Shown piece by piece: positions 21,845 through 34,400 of a stretch of DNA of 64,000 bases (positions are counted from its first letter, which is position 1; every line of letters begins with the position of its first letter). Source of the stretch: Carex sylvatica (Eukaryota; Streptophyta; Magnoliopsida; Poales; Cyperaceae); the NCBI GenBank assembly GCA_964058845.1, contig CAXKVR010000004.1:1-64000 (forward strand), given 5' to 3'. The notes beneath the pieces were generated by a model. That model was not told the DNA's origin. It was given only the letters and a program-made list of their open reading frames with translations, and did no database searches. A program made the translations under genes and the position numbers.

Positions 21845-24800
21845 TATTGGCCTTTTTTAAACTGTTTTCCTGTATCCATCTTTAATACATGGGGATGGAT
21901 GGCTAGTTGAAGAATTTTGTTGGTTTATTAGTGCCTATATTGGAAGTTCGAATTTTAGTACTGATTATGGTTTTCCTGTTTTTATCATATTATTTTATAG
22001 AAGATCTTAATTTTGCTATTATTTTGGGTGATTGTTTATACTGATTAGCTGTTCAACTGTTTGCTGAGGAATTGGGTTAGTTTGCTTCGTGCTATGATAA
22101 TAGCCTTGTTTAATCTTGATTGAGATGAACTCTCACAAAGATGTCGAGCTAGATAATTGCAGGGTGTTGAATATGAGCCAAAAGTTATAGGTTATGCTCG
22201 TTCTACCATTAAAACTGTTCGAGATGGTTTTACATATTTTCCCCTCAGTTTCCAGTACTATATATTTTATGAACAGTTTTGACTGCATTTCCTCGGTTGC
22301 ACCTGCTAGCTTAGACTGTTATAAGAGTTAGGGGTGAAATCGGATTGGATATTGTTGATCCTTATTTTGGGGATACAAATATTAGACAATTAAGAGTTAA
22401 GGGGGAAAACAATATTGTCTGAGCAGCGTTCGATCTTGCCGAATTTTGTTTGTAGTTATCATTTTAATAAAAGTAATATACGGACTTGACATAGAATTGG
22501 AAAATTTTCAATAATACCGGTGCTATAATGATGACGATAGTAAAATAGAAGTAATAATAATAACAAGTATGATAAAATAATAAATGGAAAATGTAATTGT
22601 TATTATGAAGAGAAAAAGACTTGGGTCCTCACATCGATCGAATCATTCTCTTGATGACTATAGTAAAGATAACAATAATGATTGTTATATATATATCCGT
22701 GCTTCGATGGTTGGTATCTCTTGTCAATATTACATAATCAAGGAAAAGAGATTGGGCAAATTTGTAGCTCTTTAATTCTTTTTTGTTTTCTCACAAGTAG
22801 ACATTGAGATGTTGAGCGGCATTATAATCATACGATAAAAAATAATTACAATTTAGTGATGTAGATAATTATTATTAGCAGCCTACTCTAGCAAATTAAA
22901 ATGAGGGGTAGACATTAACTAAAACCACACGGGTGATTTACTGTAGTTTCTTAGTAAAATCGATGGAATTTACCCACTTTTATAAATAATAAAAAAAAAG
23001 AAACTAAGACCACACGGGCATCAAGAGAAAATGTATTGGCAAAAGCACTTTTCTTTGAATGAGGTTAGTAGTAGACCACTAGCAACTCTTTTTCTCTCCC
23101 TTTTCCAAAGTATCACATGAGTTTGATGTTTAGGAGTGAAGTAAAAAACAAATACAATAAAAATAGGAAGACGTATGTAATTTCTTTTTCAGCAACTTTA
23201 GTAATTTAGCTGCTGAAGCATCGTAAACGATGATAAAAAAAAATAAAATAATAAAATACGTTTTTGGATGTGCAACCCAATAGGTATTGAAATATGAGCA
23301 ACATATTGTTAGGGAATAAAAAAAATCTAAATTTTATTATAACAGTAATATTAAAAGCCACTAGTGGCATCAGAGTTACATCTAAATAAAGAAAATCTTT
23401 TGACGCAACAATAAAATATAATTAATTTTGGATTCATTTTGCTTAGAAAGTGATGTATTTTGAGAGCAAACTGACAAACTCAACTTAAAAAGGAAATTTA
23501 TCGAAATATTTGCTTGAAAAAACAATTGAATCTCATCCTCTTGGAAAATATACTTGCAAATTGCAATAGCAGAATTGTTACAAATAGTATTTTGGTTTTA
23601 TCTGCAAATGTGGAATGCAAGCTAAAGCAAAACCCACACGTAACACGTTTGATTAATATATATTTGACAATGGTTTTATCGACCTTTGAGTACACTCGAC
23701 CACTGACCAGACAGATTACGCCACCAAAATACTGCGAAAGAAAGAAAATGAATTGCAACGGCGGATGGATTCTGGAATTCGGATGCAATAAGTAAATCTG
23801 TACTGTTCTTTTTTACTTAACACGAATCTCAAAACAAAGCTCCTATAGTTTCTAAAGACACTGGAATAAGATTAATTCATTTTTTTATTTTTATAAAAAA
23901 CATATAAAATGCCTGTTTCATTAGATTGAAATTAATTAATTGAATATTTATATTTTTATAATTAGTAATTTACGATAAAATTGAATTATATAACATTTTA
24001 TATTGTTATATTTGATTAATAATTTACAATTTTAAATTAATGGGGTGATAAATTATATCTTTATATTTTATGATACATTTATTTATTTTTTATATTTTTA
24101 GAGTTAATTATATAAACTATTGTTGGAAGTGTTAGGACCACCAAATCTGCTAGTTTAGTGTGTTCAAATATATTTCGATAAAGAAAATCCTATACAAATT
24201 CGAAAATTGTGTAAGATTCTCCTTGACAAAAAGAAATATACAATTTCATACTTGGTCTTTCTAGTCAAACGGGGCGGACCCAATAAGAACTAAGGGCAAC
24301 TTTCTATTTTTCTAAATTTTGAATTTTTTTGAAGATCTATAGGTTCGGATCAACTCTCTCTCCTCTTCTGAAATTTTAATTTGTAATTAGAGTTAAGATT
24401 TAAATTTTTTGAATTCTAAATGGTAGTTAGAATTAGAAGTTAAAATTATTATATTTTATCTAATGTCATATTAGCTAATAGGTTTAAATATAATTAGTTA
24501 TTTAAATATGATTCAGTATTAAATTTTATATAATATTTCTAAATGTATACGAGTCCACGTTGTTTTTTTTAGATGCAAGTTAAATGTGGGCAGGCGAGTG
24601 TTAGGCGACGAGATACTAAAGACTAAAAATAAATAAGAATTCCGTTCCATGAAGCGGAATTATTTCCACCTCGTGTTGGGCATGCAAAAATACTCTAGTC
24701 GTCAATTCTTACCAATTTACCAATTATCAAGCCTCGCCATTTAGTTGTCAATTCTCACCAATTAAGTCACAAATTGGGTCCTACTCAGATGTCATTTTAT

Positions 24801-25448
24801 TTCCGAATACGTACAACGGTACAAGAGGAAGTTCATACGAAAAAGTGTATGTAACCTTTAGAGATTAAATTAGAATTCCTAGGCTTTGATCAGGTTCAGT
24901 TCAATTACAATACAGCTTACACCCATTTCAATTGGATAAGCTTCACGGAATCCAGGTCATATACTGTATATTTTAAATACGTGGGGTGACAATATGTCGT
25001 GATCGAAAATTTCATGATGTGCCATGTGTCGTTCCGTACCTATCACTTGTCATGTTTTGTCACTCTATACATGAGTCCACATGCTCTTTTCATACCGTGT
25101 CATTCCATAAGGAAATCCAGCATAGATTGCCATTTTATGTTCACTACACAGATTGAACCAGGTTGCAGTTGGTATTTTAAAATAGCTAGTGCTAGATCAT
25201 GTCTGGACTTGGTTTCGGTTAAGGGTAGGCTCCACTTTCCAGTACATTTTTTCAGGTGGGGTCATAAATGTGACTTGCAAAGAGAGAAAGGACAAGACTA
25301 GAGTACTCGAGCACATAATTATATCAGGCACTTGACATTAGAAATATTAAGTCACATCCTACTAAACTATTCAAGCCTAACAGGTTCTCTAAGCAACTAC
25401 TATCTACCTATAAATACAAGAACATCTATCAACTGATGCAGTCTCCCT
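21845..25448. other. intergenic region between convergent NTT and AGO10
   Basis: About 3.6 kb without a recognisable gene. AT-rich. Contains the CACGAATCTCAAAACAAAGCTCCTATAGTT dispersed repeat at about 23822 and a purine-rich region near 24300-24450. The part next to 25448 holds the AGO10 3' UTR; no clear AATAAA was found on - close to the stop. Confidence 0.5.
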
Positions 25449-28400
25449 TTAACAATAGAACATAACCTTCTTAACTTTATCTTTCAAGGCTGGTAGAGGC
25501 TTCACAGAGCATCCATTCCCCCGAGAGTTCTTAGATGGGTTGTTTTCATTTGCCTCAGGTTCCATGTAAAAGCGGGCCCGAAATGCAGCCAGATGCGCAT
25601 AGTATGCTGGTGGCACTGCACATTAATACAAAAAAGGATTTCATTCAGCAATATATCGAACACAGTACAATAGAGGGGGCAATATTACATATGACTGTGC
25701 AAAGCATCATTAGATTAATTATATAGCCCATAAAGAATCATGGGAAAACATACCTCTTCATGGCATTGAAAATAGTTTTTGTAAACCCATATTTTACTTC
25801 AAAAGACATTGAAACCCACAAATAATTCATAAACTTTCGGATGAATTGAACCTTCAATTATTAATTAATGGTTTTTGTTTACCACTAGAACTTAATGTGC
25901 AATAGACAAGGTCAAATTAGAACTTTCAACACGAATAACCTTTAAGGCCCTGTTCGGCAGCTCCGTTCCCACAGGAAATTGATGGGATATGAGACTAATT
26001 CCTACTTAAATTCCCAAACACGTTCAGACACACAGGAAATTTTAAATTATTCCTATATCTTTTCTCACCACAGTTCCTATATCAGTGCAAGTTGGTAGGA
26101 ATTAAAAACAGAGCTCGGAGTGAATTTGTTTTTTCCCATTCTCTCTCTCTCTCTCCTCTCTTCTTCTCTCTCCGCAAACTACAGTACAATTAAAACTAAA
26201 CATTTTTGTCTTTTTCCTCCAAGCTCCAGTGCTTTGCGTCTGTTTGATAAGAGGTATTATATAAGCACCCTATGTTCTCTATAATTTTAATGGTGGGACT
26301 AATGACCAAAACTGATTCTGACGTAAATGCACTCAGACATCATCAAATATTTCATGTTATTGCTGTCTCTATGTACTTTATTTATTATATAATGCAGATA
26401 TTAAAAATGAATCATAATAATGGTAAAATAAGTAGTAAGAAGAAAACAAGTATTATAATACACCTTATTTAATTATAAAAAATATTTGTATTTTATAAAA
26501 TAATAATTATTAATATGTTATAATTCACTTTATTTAATTAATTATATATAATCATTTTATTAATTAAAATAATTATATAATATTAAACATTTTAAAAAGA
26601 AAAATTTCATTTCATTTCATTTAAAATAATGTTTATTCGGTTTTATTTCAGACAAAAGTAATTAAGACAAAAAATTATTTGAGATATGATTTAAGCATCA
26701 GATAAGATACAAGATTTTTTAACAATTTCAACCAACTCATTAATAAATTTAACAATTAAAAATCCAGTTTATAAATACACGATTATATTATATCCCTCAC
26801 ATTAAATACAATTTATTTAATTATTAAAGTAAATACTTATTTTTATGAAATAATAACTAATAAACGTTGTTATGTTATTATTTAATCTACTTTATTTAGT
26901 TATAATATTATCATTAATAATAAGTATAATTGTATAATATCAACTATTTTAGAAAGAATAATAGAATTCCCACAAATAATCCCACGGTACAACCGAACAC
27001 TCATTTCACCAAATTCTCATAATTAATTCCTTGCGTGGGTTCCCACATGTTCAAAAGTGGATTCTCATCCCGTTAAATCTCATCCCGTGTAATCCCGTGA
27101 CAAACGAACAGGCCCTAAAGTATGTTGACCAGATTTAAATATAAAAAGGTTTTGTGCCCAGTGCAAATGCAAGCAATATTTCATCTACTACGCAAAATAA
27201 ATGGCAATGCTTTAAGAAACTTACCAACAGAGACTGAACGAGTGCAACGGGCATACCTGCAGCAACACATAATTTGTTGTAACTCAAGAAAAACCCATAA
27301 AAAAATTAGAAAATGAAAGACATACAAAAGCAATGGTGATAATAAAAAATGAAAGATAATAATTACGTATAGCAAAGATTATTGGTCAGTGTTTGCATCT
27401 CATCTGCACTGAAATTATTCTCATCCCACAAGACATGATAATGAGCCGGTCGACTAGTACCCTACAAAAGAAGCTTACATGTTAATTTACAACTTAAAAA
27501 CTAGATTGTCAACATGTTAAATTACAAGAGATAACATGTACCTGAATTCCAGCATGGCTACAAAGGTAGAAGTCAAACTCAGTTGGGTGACAAATCTTCG
27601 TATCAACCACAGTACCTAACAAAAACCAAAAGCAACTCATATTGTGTCTTTATATTAATATGTACAATATGTACAAGTACACTTTTTTCAGTATACCACT
27701 TTTCCTACAACATACACAATTTTAAAAATGTACCCTGTGATGTTTCAATCAATATTAGGTCGATATTCAAAGTTGTACAAATTACAGAGGAATTAAGCTT
27801 ATGAGTCATACATTGAAGCTTTGGGAGAGAGGCATTGAGCATCACTTAAGAAGGATGACAAGTATTACGTAGAACCAATTTGGTTTTATACCTAGGATGT
27901 TGACCACGAACCACGGAGGTGATTTTCTTAACAAGACAACTTATGGAGAGATATAGGAAGTATAAGGATTTACACATGGTATTTATTGATTTGAAGAAAG
28001 CATATGACAAAGTACCAAGAAAGATCATGTGGTGGGCTCTTGAAAAGAAGAAAGTCCCAACAAAGTACGTTACCCTATATGTACGATGATGTTGTGACTA
28101 GTGTTGGAGCATGTAATAGCAAAACCAGTGATTTTCCTATTAAGGGTCAGCTTTGAACCCCTACATTTTTGCCCTAGTGGTGGATGAAGTTACAAGCAAC
28201 ATACAAGGGGAGATGCCTTGGTTTAAGGGGAGATTCCTTGGTTTATGCTCTTTGTTCATGATGTGGTTCTAATTAACGAGAGTAGGATAGGAGTTGATAG
28301 GCAACTGGAAAAAGACTTTAGAATCGAAGGGTTTTAGACTTAGTAGGACTAAAACCGAGTATAGAAGGTGCGAGTTCAGCGGCATCAGGTCAAATGATGG

Positions 28401-31400
28401 AGATGTCACTGTGGACGGACAGGTAGTACCCAGGAATGACACCTTGTGATATTTGGGGTCGATGCTGCCATGTGATGGCGAGATTGATGAAGATGTGAGC
28501 CATAGAATACAAGCGGGGTAGGTGAAATGGCGACATACATCTGGCATCCTATGTGATAGAAAGTCCCGCAAAAACTCAAAGGCAAGTTCTACAAGACGGC
28601 AATTAGACCTCCAATGTTGTATGGTGTAGAATGTTGGGCCACTAAAAGACAACATGTCAGGACGGCGATCAGACCTACGATGTTGTATGGTGCAGAATGT
28701 TGGGCTACTAAAAGACAACATGTCCAGAAGATAAGCGTAGCAAAGATGGGTATGTTGCAGTGGATCTGTTGACATACAAGGCACAACCGAATTGGAAACA
28801 ATGATATACGTGACAGACTTGGGGTGGCATCGATTGAAAAAAAGCTCATCCAACACCTCTTGAGATAGTTTAGGCATCTCCAACGAAGGACTCTCGAGGC
28901 ACCGGTGCGTAGTGGGAATATATGCCGTATCGAAAACACAAGAAAAGACGGAGGTCGACCGAGATTGACATGGGAGAAAGCAGTAAAAAGGAACTTGAAG
29001 GAATAGAATGTATCCAAAGAATTGGCTTCGGACAAGAGCGTGTGGAAGTTAGCGATTCACGTACCAGAACCGTGACTTACGAAATATTGTATAGGCGTGT
29101 TTAGGGGTAGTATTATAGACTTTAGGCCTCGTGACTAGGGATTTGGAGTTAAGAATGTAGACCTTAGAACTTTCAACCCTACGATCTATAGTGTAGGCAT
29201 GATATAGTTAGTGTATTATTAGTATTATTACTATTATTAGTGGTGCAGTTATTACTATTAGTAGTACTACTACTATTACTATTTTATTACCATCTACTTC
29301 ACCTTGTTATTACAATTGGGTTTCATTTCTAGCCTACCCAACTTGTTTGGAAGTGAAGGCTTGGTTGTTGTTGTTGTTGATGTTTCAGTCAATATTAGGT
29401 GTTTATTGTGACTGCTAAGAACAGTTCAATCTCATAACAAATTTGGGTATCAGAACAGTACATACCACAACCCTGCCGCCAAAGCAGTACATGAAGTAAA
29501 ACAGATTTGTTAATGGGCTTTAACCCAAACTAACTATTCACCATATCATAATGAGGTTAAATAGGGAGTACTGAAAATTACCAGGAAGGATATTGCCACT
29601 CTTGTCAGTGGAGCTTCGGTCTTTGTGGTTGTTTGCAAAAAGGCGCGTATGGTGTCGTTTTTGCACCACCACAAATGTTACCGGTGGCTGATAGTTTGGC
29701 TCCAGAGAGGCACATGCCTATTAAACACAAAAGCACAAGTTAATGCCCCGCTGATACCCAAGACCCAACACACAAAAGTTAATTCTTAACTAAATTACCT
29801 TGCGTATCGCATCGAGTTCGTAGAGTAGGACTTGATAGAACTGCCCTTCACTTACTCCATCTCTGGAAATTAGAAGTTAAGAAAGAGATTAATCGAACCT
29901 GTGCAAAGCTTTTCTCAAAAAGTAAATAAAAAAATAAAAAACTCGTGCAAAGCTAATCAGGTAAGAGAATACAAAATTTATAGAACTGCAGTACCGGTAA
30001 AAGATTATCCTTAGCGGTTTCTGCCCAGTTGCCTTCCGAAAGGAGATCAAGAGCTCCCTAAAGAAAAGAAAAAACAACCATTGATTTATTTAGTATAATT
30101 TTAAATTGGACCATATTTAACAATACAACATATTTGTAAGTATCCGCTAATCCACTCAACATCAGGTACGGAACAAAAAAATTGGTACCAACGGGCAATA
30201 ATCTGCTTCTGCTACTAAGGAATTTATAATGTTTCTTTATATCTATATTTGACGTGGTTTAAAATAAAACATGATGGCATGACGGTTGATACCAAACATA
30301 AACAGCAACAAGATGACCACAAGAGGATGATCACAAAGAATTTAGTTAAGCAGAACCTGATCATTCCCCCAGTAACAGTTCCCCTTTGTGGGTCATGCCA
30401 TGTCTTGTACAAATCTTGAATGAGCTCTTGCCGGTGTGCCTGAGCACAAACCAACCCTGCATACTTTGTCACCTCTGGCCAGTCTTGTGATGCCACAACC
30501 TTCCGAACAGAAAAACAAAGAAGGTTATTTGCAAATTTTATTAATTAATTGTCACAATTGCAAGCATTGTAATGTTTCTCATGATAGCACCGGATAGTCA
30601 ATATTTATTGGAATATTTTGGGAAAGCCCGAATACTAAAATGGTTTGACTATGCAAAAAAAAAAGGATCATTTCTTCAAGTAAAGTGTTTATGTTCTCAT
30701 TTTGTAGCATAAATCTCAAAAATTGCCTGCTTAGCTTCAAATGACAAATTTGAACCATTGACTTTAATCAACTTGATAAGCCCAGTGTTTATGTTCCAAT
30801 TCTTGTTAGTTTTTTAGTACATATTGTGTAAGACCAAGATATCGGAAATTGTTAAAAATTGAATGTACCAAAATAATTCATCTTTTGATGCCTTAATCTT
30901 GCACAAAATGAACTCGCAAATGAAAATTTTGGAATGTGGACGCTTGGCTCAAGATTAACAGCTAAAATTTGTTATTTGAAGCTGATCAGATCGTTTCTGA
31001 GCTTCACTGACTTTCTTGGTGACTCTAAGCTCACAGCTACATATTATACCCTGATATGCTTATTTTTCTCATCCAAAGTTAGAACACACCACAGGATATG
31101 CTATGGCTTTTACCTTTGCATTAGTGGGCCCATTTTAAAGTGACAAAAGAGAACTCTATGCAGAAGAATGAATTTTTCAAGCTGCAAATTGACCCTCAAT
31201 TTCACATTTCAGGCTTGACAATTTGGTTCGACGCTCAAATCAACGGATAGTTACCATTTCCCTAGAATTTGACGAGGCCTTTTCTTTAAGTCAGAATTTG
31301 ATGAGTTTTAGTTACAATAACCAAAGTAGTAAATTAATTTGCTGAAAACCCCCTTTGTTTTCTCCGAAGTTCCATTTCCAGAAGGATGAGATGCTTTAAC

Positions 31401-34400
31401 AATTCTGCCCCATATAATCTTTTAAAGATGAATTACAAAGTTATTATGCACATCAATAGTTTTAGAGAACGATCACCAGAGGAAAATCGATCGGTAACAG
31501 GGCTCACCCTGTTTTCGCTCGAAAAAGGATAAACCCCTGCATATTTGAAAAGTGAACCTAGCACAAATTTAAAGCAAAAAAAGGAGAACCCTATACTGGA
31601 TGAGATAGGCGAAATTTCCTGGGTGATAGTTATCACCATACTAGCTTTTACATGATCAATATTGAACCAACCTAGGTCTCTATTTTAGAAAGGGAAGAAA
31701 AGGAAAATGTGACATACAGCAGCAATGGATGGTTGAGAATCCTCTCCAGTTTCAGGATGTGTGACATCAGCACCAAAAATAATTGTTGGAATGTCACTGA
31801 CCAATGGTATCCTCCAGCTTAAAGCATCCAATAGCACCGTGTTTCTCCCCCCCATCTGAAAATAGAAAAGGCAAAAATATAAGGCATTAAAATTATGGAT
31901 CTACACATCAAAATGAGGACTAAAAAACGAGTGTTAACAATGTATGTTCAAGTTAATTTGGACTTTGAGAATAGCCCAGAGGAAAAGATGAAGGGTATCA
32001 AGTACCTTGACATTGATTTTTAGGGAGACATTGGCCAAGTATTGCTTGCTTATCTTAAACACATGTTTTGTTAGGCAGCATTGGGATATCAGCCCCAAAT
32101 CTGTCTCGCATATACGCTTTATATCACCTGGCAATGTTGGAAGAATGATTTTAGTATGCTTTTTCACGAATAAGTACTGACTCTCAAATAGCAACAGGAA
32201 TTTCTCTGTGAAAAACCAACATCAAAGTGACATGAAACAGCGTGAGCCAGTACAGCAGCTCATCATACCAGCCAGTTGTACCACAAACCAATATTCTCTG
32301 TTTTGAAGATTTTTTGTCGTTGTGTTTACTTCGACATTTTAGACTTTGCACACAATTCAAATTAAATTCAGTTGAGCCTCCCATGCAATATTTATGGTTA
32401 TCTGAAGCTTGAAGGATTTTATTGTTAATCAAGAGAAATTAGATCCAAGAAAGACATCTACTGCCTCACTGCTCAACTGCAGCAATACCCGATGGCACAG
32501 AGACAAGGATTTCTCTTAGCAGAACAAGTATGATACTGAATTGCGACTATTCTGCACTTGCATGTGATCCAAGGTACATGTAAAAAAAAAAAAACGTACC
32601 ATAGAGAGATCCGTTGTTGTCGGGAAGAATGGCCAAAAGAAGTTCTAGCTCTTTCCCTTTTAGCTTTAAAGCTGCAGTGTACACATGCTTGAGAGCCTTT
32701 CCTACTTGCTCAGGTCTAGCAGAGTATACTGGTATAACTGGCTCGCTATTAAACTCCTGTAGTAAAAAAAAAAAAACAAGAAGAAACCACAATAAGCTTC
32801 TATAACCTTCACAATGAAGCACATTTGGTCAAGCCAACTACCAAATATAAAATATTAGCTGTCATAGCCTTCCCAAAGAAAGCGAGAGAAATGAGACATC
32901 TTTTTCTTTTATTAGCAAACTACGATAATTACTAATAAACATCTCAAGTTAATGGCACAAAAGTCAATTTAAAATGCAATTTATGTTCTTGATATTATTT
33001 TAAAGGATATGCAGTTTTTTTTTTTTAATTTAAAATGTTCCAAACTACAATTAAGCTAAAAGACAGTAGTACTTCCGAGTACCAAATAATTTTGTTTTGA
33101 AAATTAAGACGCCATTTAATTTCGAACTACCAAGTAATACCTATTTTATCCAGACATGATAGTGTGGTTCAGTAAATAAAATGTTTGTAAAACAGAAAAC
33201 AAAAATGGGCCCATTGATAGAAAATGTTTTCTGTGAAGGTGATGAACAATGTTGTCTTCAGGCAAAGGCTTAGTACTCTAAATTTCTGTACTTTAAATAT
33301 TGATATAAAATATCTTCAGATAACAAGAACAAACAAGAAGAACTCAGCATACCATCCCAGAAATATGGCACATTTGAGCTAACTCATGACAGAAACTTCG
33401 AGCTGTGCTTTCTTGAACACTCCTTGAAAAATTAATACATGCCCAATGATTAACAGTGGACCCATTAATTACTTTCTACATGCAAAAAAAAAAAAAAATT
33501 AGTAAGACAACAGATCAAAAGAGGGAGATGATCAGGTTTTATTCGTACCCTGTCAAGTGCTAATATATCCTGCAACACCCCAGCAAATATTGGAAAAATC
33601 ATGTATGCCCAGAAACATGGAAATATTGTCTATACCATCCTCTTGTTCCTGATTTACTCCCGTGAGTGCCTTTCATTGTAGTCTAATTTAATAGTTCGGC
33701 AGTTCCTAAAATTTAGGAGACAATGAGCATTTCTGATAGTAGTTACCCATGTCACAGAGGGCTACATGAAATGTTTCCTACTTTGAGGAGGTTGCATGAT
33801 ATTTTAATGCTTTGCAGGGGGGATCATAGAATTATAAAAATGATATATTCAATCCTCTAAATATACATAATGTGATTAAAATGTACATGCCTTGTTAATC
33901 ATGTTCCATTGCCCGACTTGAGGTAAGCACTCTTTCTCTTTCCCATTTTCACTGTACTTCAGCTGTTTGTTTTATAGAACAAAAAGGGTGTAAGAAACTT
34001 TCAATATTAGCAAGGATACATAATTTTAGAGTACCCGAGGGCTTGATATGAGAAGTACCCAAGGTGCAGGAAGAACCCGGGCTTCAACAGAAGTAAGCTT
34101 GTCACTGATATTGATCCCGAACTCCTTTGCGTAGGGATCTTGCTCATACCCATTTTGATGAACTGTCTGTTAAAAAAGCATGCATGCGGCTGGCGTTAGA
34201 TTTGTCAATTTTGGTTGTTATTTTTTTTATAACCATTGAAGCCTTTGACTTTTCAACTTTGGTAAGAGAAGTCTCCTGTCATTTCTTTCTACTGATATTA
34301 ATTTCAAAAAAATAATGGCAAAGACAGTTCAAAGCACTACAGGTGATATGATATAGCTTGTTTAAGTGTCAATTAAGTTTTTAAGATTCTCTAGCTTCGG

